A stretch of DNA of 64,000 nucleotides, taken from assembly GCA_036653535.1 (NCBI GenBank), contig JAVVTR010000009.1, positions 5,290 through 69,289 of the forward strand, read 5' to 3'. The position numbers were made by a program, and so were the translations under genes. This document shows positions 1-7,668 of the stretch, piece by piece (the first letter of the stretch is position 1; the number at the start of each line of letters is the position of its first letter). This DNA is from JAVVTR01 sp036653535 (GTDB lineage: Bacteria > Bacteroidota > Bacteroidia > Bacteroidales > P3). Below the pieces are notes generated by a model. It ran no database searches. It was given only the letters and a program-made list of their open reading frames with translations, and was not told the origin of the DNA.

Positions 1-1372
1 GATAAATATTTTGTCCGTTGGATCCTAAAATCATGGTTTTGCTTCGACCTTTGATGAAAAGATTACCTTCTGCGTCTATGGTGCCTAAATCTCCGGTTTT
101 TAGCCATCCGTCTTTGGTAAAGACGGCTTGAGTGGCTGCTTCGTTTTTATAGTAGCCTAACATCACATTATCGCCTTTGACTAAAATTTCCCCCACTTTA
201 TTTTCAGGATCTGGCGAGTCTATGGTGATCTCCATTCTTGGAGCGGCTTTTCCACAGGAATGAAGCTTGTGGCTATCCCAAGGAGCATAGGTGATAATGG
301 GACCACATTCGGTCATTCCATAGCCGATGGTGTAGGGAAATTGCATACGTTTGAAAAAATCTTCCGTTTCTCGATTAAGAGGAGCTCCGCCTATAATTAC
401 TTCGTAGAATTTCCCTCCAAAAGCGGAAACTAATTTTTGTTTTATTTGGTTGGTAATGGTGCTATCTATAATAGGAAGTTTTAAAAGCGCTTTGATAGCC
501 GGACGATCTAAAATGGGTTGTATTTGTTTTTTATAAATTTTTTCTACAATAAGAGGAACGGCAATAATAAGATCCGGTTTAATGGCGCTAAAAGCTTCGA
601 AAATAATTTTGGGAGAAGGGGTTCTGGTTAAGAAAAAAATATGACAGCCTACTGCAAATTCGAATAAAAATTCAAAGGACATTCCATACATGTGTGCCAT
701 AGGAAGTAGGGAAACGACATTAGAATTTTCGTTTATAGATGGAATAACTTCACAGGCAAAAAGAAGATTGGAATGGAGGGAACGATAGGGGAGCATAACG
801 CCTTTGGAATGGCTGGTAGTTCCGGAGGTATAACTAATTACGGCCAAATCGTTGGCTTGGTTTTGATGAAATCGGACATCTGCTTTAGTGAAAGCTTTGG
901 GGTAACGTTCCCCAAAAATTTTATTAAGATTTTCTCTTGCATAATTGCATTGGTTGGAGCAGCAATAAAGAATAGAAAAATCGCTTAAAGAATAAATAGC
1001 CGAAAGTCGTATCATATCGGAGGGAACCATGTTTTCCCAAGTAGTATCTCCTACAAAAAGAAGTTTTGCTTCGCAATGATTTACAATGTGATGTAGGCTA
1101 TCTGGCTTAAATTCGTGTAAAATAGGAACGATTACGGCACCGTAACTGAGGGTGGCAATAAAGGCAATAGCCCAATTGGAGGAATTACGTCCAATAAGAG
1201 CTATCTTATCTCCTTTTTGTACCCCACATTCTTCAAAAAGAATATGTAGTTTGAATATTTTACGTGCTATATCTTTATATTGAAAAGTGGCGCCTTGATA
1301 ATCGGTTAAAGCAGGAAGTTCCCAGTGCTCTTTGATACTATTTTCCATTATGGATAAAAAGCTGCTTTCCAT
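1..1372 (-). CDS. AMP-forming acyl-CoA ligase (long-chain fatty acid-CoA ligase type), 3' end cut by window edge
   Basis: Read on the minus strand from the ATG at 1372, the frame stays open to base 1, giving about 457 residues of an ANL-superfamily enzyme that activates a carboxylic acid to acyl-AMP and then acyl-CoA. The P-loop-like A3 motif reads YTSGTTSHSKGV, and the later conserved motifs YGMTECGP and GWLKTGDLG (A5 and A7 regions) are present. The family is usually 550-640 residues, so roughly the last 100-180 residues lie outside the window. The N terminus has no signal peptide, which fits a cytoplasmic or membrane-peripheral enzyme. It is divergent from the hydrogenase locus. Which acid it uses cannot be told; a fatty-acid role is inferred from overall similarity to FadD-like proteins. 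Confidence 0.88.
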   Translation of the reverse strand, partial: MESSFLSIMENSIKEHWELPALTDYQGATFQYKDIARKIFKLHILFEECGVQKGDKIALIGRNSSNWAIAFIATLSYGAVIVPILHEFKPDSLHHIVNHCEAKLLFVGDTTWENMVPSDMIRLSAIYSLSDFSILYCCSNQCNYARENLNKIFGERYPKAFTKADVRFHQNQANDLAVISYTSGTTSHSKGVMLPYRSLHSNLLFACEVIPSINENSNVVSLLPMAHMYGMSFEFLFEFAVGCHIFFLTRTPSPKIIFEAFSAIKPDLIIAVPLIVEKIYKKQIQPILDRPAIKALLKLPIIDSTITNQIKQKLVSAFGGKFYEVIIGGAPLNRETEDFFKRMQFPYTIGYGMTECGPIITYAPWDSHKLHSCGKAAPRMEITIDSPDPENKVGEILVKGDNVMLGYYKNEAATQAVFTKDGWLKTGDLGTIDAEGNLFIKGRSKTMILGSNGQNIY

Positions 1373-1407
1373 GTTGTTGTTTTGTATGTAGAAAATAAAA
1401 GTTAGAA

Positions 1408-1415
1408 CAAAGATA
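1408..1415 (-). promoter_or_regulatory. Probable -7 promoter element for the acyl-CoA ligase
   Basis: The minus strand reads TATCTTTG, an exact match to the Bacteroidota -7 consensus TAnnTTTG, about 36 bases before the start codon. No clear TTTG lies 20 nt further upstream, so only half of the promoter is convincing. Confidence 0.45.
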
Positions 1416-1492
1416 CGTTTTTTTTTATAGTATGAATAAAATAGGGCTTGTTTAAGGATGTTTAGGACTTAAATAAATAGTAAAAAAAGTGT

Positions 1493-1500
1493 TATCTTTG
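1493..1500 (+). promoter_or_regulatory. Probable -7 promoter element for the hydrogenase locus
   Basis: TATCTTTG matches the Bacteroidota -7 consensus and sits 40 bases upstream of the first ferredoxin gene. The -33 region has no good TTTG. It forms a divergent pair with the ligase promoter. Confidence 0.45.
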
Positions 1501-1539
1501 TAGCTTATTTGTTATGGACATTTAAAACGATCGGCGGTT

Positions 1540-1800
1540 ATGAAAAAAATACTGATTGAAATTTGTGTTGGGACTTCGTGCTATGTAATGGGTGCTTCGG
1601 AGTTAATGTTGATAGAGGAACATCTTTCTCCTCTACAAAAAGAAAAGGTGGAAGTGAAAGGAACTACTTGTTTGGACGTTTGTCAAAATAAGGAAAATGG
1701 ACACGCCCCTTTTGTACGTGTAGATGGAGATGTTTATGCGAATATGAACGTAGAACGCTTGCTCCATGTGATTGACGAAAGAATAAGACATTTGGAATAA
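1540..1800 (+). CDS. Thioredoxin-like [2Fe-2S] ferredoxin
   Basis: This 86-residue protein has the four-cysteine pattern of thioredoxin-fold [2Fe-2S] ferredoxins (NuoE/HydC C-terminal type): C9 and C14 in the first loop, C44 and C48 in the second. No signal peptide is present. It is the first gene of the hydrogen locus and lies 104 bases before the group B hydrogenase, so a role as its small electron carrier or as a regulatory partner is inferred from position. A paralogue at 3674-3937 sits just before the sensory hydrogenase. The last nine bases including the stop codon are duplicated directly after the gene. Confidence 0.85.
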   Translation: MKKILIEICVGTSCYVMGASELMLIEEHLSPLQKEKVEVKGTTCLDVCQNKENGHAPFVRVDGDVYANMNVERLLHVIDERIRHLE

Positions 1801-1809
1801 TTGGAATAA
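1792..1809 (+). repeat. 9-bp tandem duplication across a stop codon
   Basis: TTGGAATAA occurs twice head to tail. The first copy holds the last two codons and the stop of the ferredoxin gene; the second lies directly after it. Confidence 0.8.
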
Positions 1810-1904
1810 AAGAAATAAAATGAATAAGGCCTTTACCCCTTTATGATGTGAAAAAAATCAAAAAAAGTAGAGTAGGGTAAGGCTCTAAAAAAAGAGATAA
1901 AGAT

Positions 1905-3395
1905 ATGGCTTATAACCAGGCGATGCTCATACGTCGTGACCTTTTGGCGCGTATGTGTACGTTAATTAAAGAAGGAAAGTTAAAAGAGAAAATAGATCGT
2001 GTGCCTCTAATCATGCGCCCTCGTCACGGGCAAGAGCTTTCACGTTGTTGTATTCACAAGGATAGGGCGGTAATAAAGTATCGTTTGATGGCTATCTTGG
2101 GTTTTGATGTTAGAGATGAGCAGGATGAGCTTACTCCTTTGTCGGAATATGCCCATATGGCTGAAAATCGCAAGGAATTTACGGATGTTATGCTTACGGT
2201 GGTGGACGAGGCTTGTAGTTCTTGTGTGAAATCTAATTATATAGTGACTAATATGTGTCATAGTTGTATTGGACATCCTTGTACCTTTGCTTGTCATAAG
2301 CAAGCTATATCTATTCAACGTCAGGCATATATAGATCCATCTAAGTGTGTAAATTGTGGCTTGTGTATGCAGGCTTGTCCGTTTAATGCCATTATCTATC
2401 AAGCAGTACCTTGCGAGGAATCTTGTCCGGTAGGGGCTATTTCTAAAGACGAGCATGGGGTGGAGCATATTGATGAGTCGAAATGTATCTATTGTGGACG
2501 TTGTAGGGAGGCTTGTCCTTATGGTGCCATTATGGAAAAGACTTCTTTGGTACAGATTTATGCCGCTTTGAAATCAAATAAAAAAACGGTGGCTATGTTT
2601 GCTCCTGCTTTGGCAGGACAGTTTCCGGCCCCCTTGGAAAAAATAATTCATGCCATCGGAGAGTTAGGTTTTGATCAAGTAGTGGAAGTGGCCAAAGGAG
2701 CTAACGAAACCTCTGCAAGGGAAGCGGTGGAATTTGAAGAGCGTATGGAAAAAGGAGAGCCTTTTATGACTACCTCTTGTTGCCATTCTTATACAGAATT
2801 AGTAAAAAAACATCTTACGGAGTTAAGTCCGTATGTTTCCGAAACCCGTACTCCTGTAGCTTATACGGCAGAAATGGTCAAAAAAGCAGATCCAAAGGTG
2901 ATAACGGTTTTTATTGCTCCCTGTGTAGCAAAACGCCACGAAGGATATTACGACAAAAATATAGATTATGTAATGTCGTTTGAGGAATTGGGCGCTATGA
3001 TGATAGCCTCTGGGGTGGATGTGCTTAAAAGTGAAGATCAAGTTTTTGATAGCTCTATTGATAATTCGGGGCGTGCCTTTCCTTTTACCGGAGGAGTAAT
3101 GGATTCGGTAAAAAAATATGCTAAAGATCCGGAAAAAATAAGACCATATATTGTAGATGGTATTGATAAGGCGGTGATAAAAAGCCTTAAAAACATCAAG
3201 AAGACTTGTGGTGGACCGGATCAACCCAATTTTATAGAGTTTATGATGTGTAAAGGGGGGTGTGTAAATGGATGTAACGCTTTGGCGAATCCTCGTACAG
3301 CAACTCGTCAAATTCAGAATTTTATACAAAAAGAGGAAACCAAAAAAAATACAACTGCGGCTTCTTTAGAAAATTCCTCGGATAAAGTTTCTTAG
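1905..3395 (+). CDS. Monomeric [FeFe] hydrogenase, group B type
   Basis: This 496-residue enzyme couples ferredoxin oxidation and proton reduction to H2, or the reverse. The N-terminal part is rich in Fe-S ligands: C148/151/154/158, C170/174 and C194/197/200/204 form ferredoxin-like motifs, with further cysteines at 104, 107, 118, 121, 126 and 130. The H-cluster domain follows with its three signatures: L1 TSCCHSY (C292 in the proton-transfer position, C293 ligand), L2 APCVAKR (C340) and L3 FMMCKGGCVNG (C449, C453). The domain layout and length fit the group B1/B3 family common in Bacteroidota. No signal peptide is seen, so it is cytoplasmic. L1 carries His where most family members have Pro. 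The maturases HydE, HydF and HydG are not in this window. Confidence 0.92.
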   Translation: MAYNQAMLIRRDLLARMCTLIKEGKLKEKIDRVPLIMRPRHGQELSRCCIHKDRAVIKYRLMAILGFDVRDEQDELTPLSEYAHMAENRKEFTDVMLTVVDEACSSCVKSNYIVTNMCHSCIGHPCTFACHKQAISIQRQAYIDPSKCVNCGLCMQACPFNAIIYQAVPCEESCPVGAISKDEHGVEHIDESKCIYCGRCREACPYGAIMEKTSLVQIYAALKSNKKTVAMFAPALAGQFPAPLEKIIHAIGELGFDQVVEVAKGANETSAREAVEFEERMEKGEPFMTTSCCHSYTELVKKHLTELSPYVSETRTPVAYTAEMVKKADPKVITVFIAPCVAKRHEGYYDKNIDYVMSFEELGAMMIASGVDVLKSEDQVFDSSIDNSGRAFPFTGGVMDSVKKYAKDPEKIRPYIVDGIDKAVIKSLKNIKKTCGGPDQPNFIEFMMCKGGCVNGCNALANPRTATRQIQNFIQKEETKKNTTAASLENSSDKVS

Positions 3396-3415
3396 ATTCT
3401 GTTTTTGGTAGATTA

Positions 3416-3488
3416 AAAACCTTTACAAGACTTTCTTGGTAGAAGCGGCAAAAGAGCTTCCGAAAGATGGCTTTGTAAAGGTTTTTTT
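3416..3488 (+). terminator. Likely intrinsic terminator after the group B hydrogenase
   Basis: An outer stem AAACCTTTACAA pairs with TTGTAAAGGTTT and is followed by a T run. A smaller GAAGC/GCTTC stem lies inside. It sits just past the stop codon and separates the catalytic from the sensory hydrogenase genes. Confidence 0.65.
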
Positions 3489-3673
3489 GCATAGGAAGAA
3501 CTTCAATAATAGATTGAATTTAAAGAATAAAAAAATAGAGGGGCGTTAAATATTATCTATTGGGTGTTAATTTTACCATTTTGTTTGAAACGAAAGTAAT
3601 GCCTTGCAAGATATAATTTAACGATATTTTAAATTACGGAGGGCTTTAGAGTTGGTTCCTCATACAAAACTAT

Positions 3674-3937
3674 ATGTTTATGGAATATGCTAAAAAAACA
3701 GAAGTAACTATTTGTCTTGGAAGCTCTTGTTTTGCAAGAGGAAATAATAAAAATTTGGAAATTATCCAGTCTTATTTTAAAGAAAATGATTTGGAGGATA
3801 AGGTGGATTTCAAGGGGCATTTGTGCGAGGATGAATGTAAAAAAGGGCCAACTTTGAAGATAGGAGATCAAGTTTATTTTGGGGTGAGCCCACAGATATT
3901 GCGTCCTATTTTGGATTCTCATTTTAAAAATAAATAG
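3674..3937 (+). CDS. Thioredoxin-like [2Fe-2S] ferredoxin, second copy
   Basis: The product has 87 residues with C14, C19, C51 and C55 in the thioredoxin-like [2Fe-2S] spacing (CxxxxC and CxxxC). It is a diverged paralogue of the gene at 1540. The stop codon is 12 bases before the sensory hydrogenase, with a GGGAGG ribosome-binding site between, so the two are probably co-transcribed with the phosphatase gene as a three-gene unit. A role as redox partner of the H-cluster sensor is inferred. An internal ATG at codon 3 is an alternative start. Confidence 0.85.
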   Translation: MFMEYAKKTEVTICLGSSCFARGNNKNLEIIQSYFKENDLEDKVDFKGHLCEDECKKGPTLKIGDQVYFGVSPQILRPILDSHFKNK

Positions 3938-3949
3938 GGAGGCTAAGGG

Positions 3950-5731
3950 ATGAAAGAAAGTGTAATTTATACCGAAAAAAATAATTGTCAGGATTGTTAC
4001 AAATGTATTAAAGCCTGTCCGGTTAAGTCTATAAAAATGGATGGCCATAGTGCATCGGTACTTTTTGAAACTTGTATTTATTGTGGGCGTTGCGTAAGAA
4101 CCTGTCCAGTAGGAGCGAAAAAATATAGGGATGATTTAAGTCGAGTACAACATTGGATAGAAAGTGGGGAAAAGGTGGTAGCGTGTTTGGCTCCCACTTT
4201 TGTAACGGATTTTAGTTATATGACCACGGAGCAATTGGTTAAGGCTTTGTATAAATTGGGCTTTGCTGCTGTTTCTGAAACGGCGATAGGGGCAGATATT
4301 GTGGCTCATCAAACCAATCTTTGGTTAGAAAAACAGGATAGTGGAGTTTATATTTCTTCGGCTTGTCCGGCGGTGGTTAATTATATGCATATTTATATGC
4401 CGGAAGCTTTGGAGCATTTGTCGCCTATAGTTTCGCCCATGGTGGCTCATGCTCGTTTATTACGAAAAACTTATTTTCCGGATGCAAAAATTGTGTTTAT
4501 AGGACCTTGTATTGCTAAAAAAGATGAAAAGGACTATCATAACGATGTTTTAGATGCGGCTGTTACCTTTCAAAATTTAAAACGCTGGTTTGATGACGAA
4601 AGGGTGGAATTATATCCTTTTCATAGCATTCAAATTCCAAACGATTTTATAGTGGGCCGTCCCGGAGTTGGAGATTTATTTCCTATTGATGGGGGAATGC
4701 TAACAACTATGTGTAAGACAATGAAAGTGGCAGAAACCGATTATATGACCTTTTCTGGCATGGAGCAGGTAATAGATATTTGCAAGGAAATAGGGCATTG
4801 GAAGGAAAAGGGAAAGTTGTTTTTGGAACTAATGGCTTGTACGGGAGGTTGTATCAAAGGGCCTGCCATGATCAATCACGATGGGGTTGCAGCCAAGAGA
4901 AAGGCGATGATAGAAATGCATGGGCAGTTGCAAAAATCAAAAATGAACTACAAGCCTTTACCGATACCGGAGGGAATAAATTGGATTAATAAGGAATTTG
5001 TAAGACCGTATAAATTTATTTGCAAATATAGCGAAGAGGATATTCAGGAGGCTTTGCATTCTATAGGGAAATGGTCGCCTAAAGATGAACTGAATTGTAC
5101 CGGATGTGGATATGATAGTTGTAGGGCTTTAGCCGAGGCTATGTTGGATGGTAAAGCACATAGAGAAATGTGTGTGTCTTGTATGCGGAAAGAAGCGCAA
5201 GATAAGGCTTCTGTGCTTTTACAAAAAATGCCTTATGGTGTGGTGACGGTGGATGATAATTTAAAAGTGGTGGAGGCTAATCGTAAGTTTGCAGAAATAA
5301 TGGGTGATGATTTATTAGAAGTTTACGAAACGGTTCCAGGTTTGAAAGGGGTGGATTTAAAATCGGCGGTACCTTTTTATAGTTTTTTCGAAGCGGTCTT
5401 GGAAAGTGGTGGGGATGTAATAGAACACGATATACGGGATGGGGATAATTTTTATCATCTTTCTTTAATGACTATTCAGCAACATAAAATTGTTTGTGGC
5501 ATTATCCAAAATTTGCGGGAACCGGAGATGCAAAAAGAATTGATGATAGATAGAATAAGGGAAGTTATTAAGCAAAACATGGATTCGGTTCAGCGAATAG
5601 CTTACTTATTGGGAGAAAATGCTTCTTTTACAGAGTCTATGCTAAATTCTATAGTGGATAGTCAAGATAGTAGAGAAAATAAGGATACTGCTAAGGCTAT
5701 GGGGCTAATGGGAGAAGAAAAAAGCCATTAA
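3950..5731 (+). CDS. Sensory [FeFe] hydrogenase (group C) with Fe-S and PAS domains
   Basis: The 593-residue protein has two [4Fe-4S] motifs at the N terminus (C13/16/19/23 and C42/45/48/52) and an H-cluster domain with SSACPA (C139), GPCIAKK (C187) and LMACTGGCIKG (C297, C301). A four-Cys cluster motif follows at C383, C386, C391 and C408, then a PAS domain at about 423-525 and a helical tail. The proton-transfer Cys of catalytic enzymes is Ala138, the hallmark of group C putative H2 sensors. It lacks membrane segments. It is followed one base later by a SpoIIE-type phosphatase gene, the usual signalling partner of this family. H2 sensing is established for few members, so the function here is inferred. 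Confidence 0.9.
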   Translation: MKESVIYTEKNNCQDCYKCIKACPVKSIKMDGHSASVLFETCIYCGRCVRTCPVGAKKYRDDLSRVQHWIESGEKVVACLAPTFVTDFSYMTTEQLVKALYKLGFAAVSETAIGADIVAHQTNLWLEKQDSGVYISSACPAVVNYMHIYMPEALEHLSPIVSPMVAHARLLRKTYFPDAKIVFIGPCIAKKDEKDYHNDVLDAAVTFQNLKRWFDDERVELYPFHSIQIPNDFIVGRPGVGDLFPIDGGMLTTMCKTMKVAETDYMTFSGMEQVIDICKEIGHWKEKGKLFLELMACTGGCIKGPAMINHDGVAAKRKAMIEMHGQLQKSKMNYKPLPIPEGINWINKEFVRPYKFICKYSEEDIQEALHSIGKWSPKDELNCTGCGYDSCRALAEAMLDGKAHREMCVSCMRKEAQDKASVLLQKMPYGVVTVDDNLKVVEANRKFAEIMGDDLLEVYETVPGLKGVDLKSAVPFYSFFEAVLESGGDVIEHDIRDGDNFYHLSLMTIQQHKIVCGIIQNLREPEMQKELMIDRIREVIKQNMDSVQRIAYLLGENASFTESMLNSIVDSQDSRENKDTAKAMGLMGEEKSH

Positions 5732-5732
5732 C

Positions 5733-6986
5733 ATGGATAAAAAGGAAAATTTATTTATAGAAATTGCGCATCATCATGAAAACAAGCATGGGAAAGTAGT
5801 TTGTGGGGACACTTTTCTTTCGCGCAAAATAAGTGGGGATAATCGCTATGTGGCGGTGCTTTCTGATGGCTTGGGAAGTGGAATTAAAGCCAGCGTATTA
5901 AGTACTATGACTGCTTCTATGGCCATGAATTTTCGTTTAAGGCGGGAACCTGTTTTGCGTTCGGCTTTAAATATCATGAATGCTTTGCCTATAGATTCGG
6001 TAAGAAATATCAATTATGCGACTTTTACCATAGTGGATACTGACTTTGAGGGGATGACGCAAATTTTAGAATTTGATAGTCCTGACTATCTTCTATTTAG
6101 AGATCAAGAAAAGACTACTCCCATTAGAAAGGCGATTGGAATAGATAGGGAAGGACAGCAGTACACGGCCTATCTTGGAGATACGGAAGCTATGAAAAAG
6201 CTTGGAAATGAAGCGGCAAAGTTTCGGATTATGTATCGCTCGGCTCTTAAACTTTGCAAAGGGGATAGAATTATTTTTTATAGTGATGGGGTTGTTCAAT
6301 CGGGTATGGGAGCTGCTGAGCATCCTTTTGGGTGGGGTAAAGAAGCGGTGGAAGAATTTGTGCAGGAGGTTTTGAAAAATCGTCCAGAAATATCGGCGCG
6401 CGATTTATCGAGATTAATTGTAAATTCGGCTTTACAAAAGGATGGAATGAAGTCGAAAGACGATATTAGCTGTGCGGTGATTTATGCGCGTAATCCGCGA
6501 AAATTATTGCTTTGTTCGGGTCCTCCTTATGATAATAAAAATGATAAACTTTTATCCAATACCGTTGCCTCTTATAAAGGGAAAAAAGTAATTTGCGGAG
6601 GAACTACTTCTAAAATTGTAGCGAGGGAATTACATAGGGAATTGTGTGTGGATTTGAAAAATATTAAAGCAAGAGAGTATCCCCCGGAGGCTACTATGGA
6701 AGGCGTGGATTTAGTCACGGAGGGTATTTTAACCTTGGGTTTGGTGGCGGAAATGTTAGAGAAAGAGAATCCTTTGGAAGAGCATGCTAATTCGCCAGCT
6801 GCAGATATTATTCGTTTAATTCAGGTTTCGGATATCATAGATTTATTTGTTGGAACCCGCATTAATGAAGCGCACCAAGATCCGTCTTTACCTGTAGAGT
6901 TGGAAATACGAAGGAATGTAGTAAAACGTATTAGTCAATTGTTAGAAGATAAATGGTTGAAGAAAGTGAATGTGTCTTTTATATAG
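5733..6986 (+). CDS. SpoIIE/PP2C-type serine phosphatase linked to the sensory hydrogenase
   Basis: This 417-residue protein has a PP2C-like fold of the SpoIIE/RsbU class at about residues 1-260. The metal-site motifs are LSDGLGSG, FYSDGVVQSG and KDDISCAV. The C-terminal 150 residues form an extra domain not part of the phosphatase core. The gene starts one base after the upstream stop (TAACATGG), so it is translationally coupled to the hydrogenase. The likely role is output of the H2/redox signal by dephosphorylating an unknown regulator; no anti-sigma system is in the window. The 3' end is part of a 54-bp tandem repeat that continues past the stop codon. Confidence 0.87.
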   Translation: MDKKENLFIEIAHHHENKHGKVVCGDTFLSRKISGDNRYVAVLSDGLGSGIKASVLSTMTASMAMNFRLRREPVLRSALNIMNALPIDSVRNINYATFTIVDTDFEGMTQILEFDSPDYLLFRDQEKTTPIRKAIGIDREGQQYTAYLGDTEAMKKLGNEAAKFRIMYRSALKLCKGDRIIFYSDGVVQSGMGAAEHPFGWGKEAVEEFVQEVLKNRPEISARDLSRLIVNSALQKDGMKSKDDISCAVIYARNPRKLLLCSGPPYDNKNDKLLSNTVASYKGKKVICGGTTSKIVARELHRELCVDLKNIKAREYPPEATMEGVDLVTEGILTLGLVAEMLEKENPLEEHANSPAADIIRLIQVSDIIDLFVGTRINEAHQDPSLPVELEIRRNVVKRISQLLEDKWLKKVNVSFI

Positions 6987-7102
6987 AAGGGTGTTGCTAT
7001 AGATAAATGGTTGAAGAAAGGGAAGGTGTCTTTTATATAGAAGGGTGTTGCTATAGATAAATGGTTGAAGAAAGGGAAGGTGTCTTTTATATAGAAGGGT
7101 GT
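6947..7102 (+). repeat. 54-bp tandem repeat, 2.9 copies, spanning the phosphatase stop codon
   Basis: Units begin at 6947, 7001 and 7055. Copies 2 and 3 are identical over the shared length; copy 1 differs at two or three bases. Copy 1 includes the last 13 codons and TAG stop of the phosphatase gene. The unit is 18 codons long, so each copy reads as the same peptide tail followed by a stop. Confidence 0.95.
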
Positions 7103-7197
7103 GTTAAATGTGGTTTACAAATTTTCTACTTTCTTAAAATGCTATAAAGAAATACTTATAAATATACAGAGGGAGATATTAAGAATACTTGGAAAAA

Positions 7198-7668
7198 ATG
7201 TTTATGAATAATAAAAAGAAATATATTTTCTTTATGGTCTTTGGATTATTTATACAAAGTAGTTTGGGACAAAATAGAGGGCTGTTTTCTGTGGCCGGAG
7301 CGGTTACGGAGAATGATATTTTTTCGTTTTCTTGGAGCGTGGGGGAACCCTTATCTGGGAAAATATCGGGAGTGCAAGCTCCGGTGGTTGGTTATATGTT
7401 GAACAATATAGCCGTAGAGAAGCCTAATCGAGGCTTGTCGGTGAAGATCTATCCTACCTTGTTTACCACTTCTATCACGGTATGTGTTTTTGAGGAAGAT
7501 TTACCTTTGCGTGCCGTACTTTATGCTATGGATGGTCGGGTCTGTATGCAAACAGATATAAAGGATATAAAACAGGAATTATTATTGCCTACCTTGGGTT
7601 CCTCTTTTTATATTTTGAAGATATTTAATAACAGAAAACAGTATTCTGCCAAAGTGATAAAACAATGA
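7198..7668 (+). CDS. Small secreted protein with T9SS type A-like sorting domain
   Basis: About 156 residues. The N terminus is a signal peptide (basic start, then FFMVFGLFIQSSLGQ, with cleavage expected near the Gln). A short middle region (SWSVGEPLSG) is followed by an 80-residue C-terminal domain. Its motifs (KIYPTLF, AVLYAMDGRV, FYILKIFNN, AKVIKQ) have the order of the type A sorting domain, although the usual YPNP is YPTL. It should be carried across the outer membrane by the type IX system, which is not in the window. Almost no cargo region is left, so it may be a small surface or structural protein. The stop overlaps the next start by four bases. An upstream TTG at 7189 is a possible start; ATG 7198 or 7204 is preferred. 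Confidence 0.75.
   Translation: MFMNNKKKYIFFMVFGLFIQSSLGQNRGLFSVAGAVTENDIFSFSWSVGEPLSGKISGVQAPVVGYMLNNIAVEKPNRGLSVKIYPTLFTTSITVCVFEEDLPLRAVLYAMDGRVCMQTDIKDIKQELLLPTLGSSFYILKIFNNRKQYSAKVIKQ

Noticed and set aside
773..988. 71-codon plus-strand ORF opposite the acyl-CoA ligase
   Set aside because: It is antisense to conserved ligase motifs and has no coding features of its own.
2040..2468. 142-codon minus-strand ORF in the group B hydrogenase gene, and similar long antisense frames (2823-3329, 48541-49080)
   Set aside because: They are shadows of strongly conserved genes on the other frame, with no start signals or recognisable protein features.
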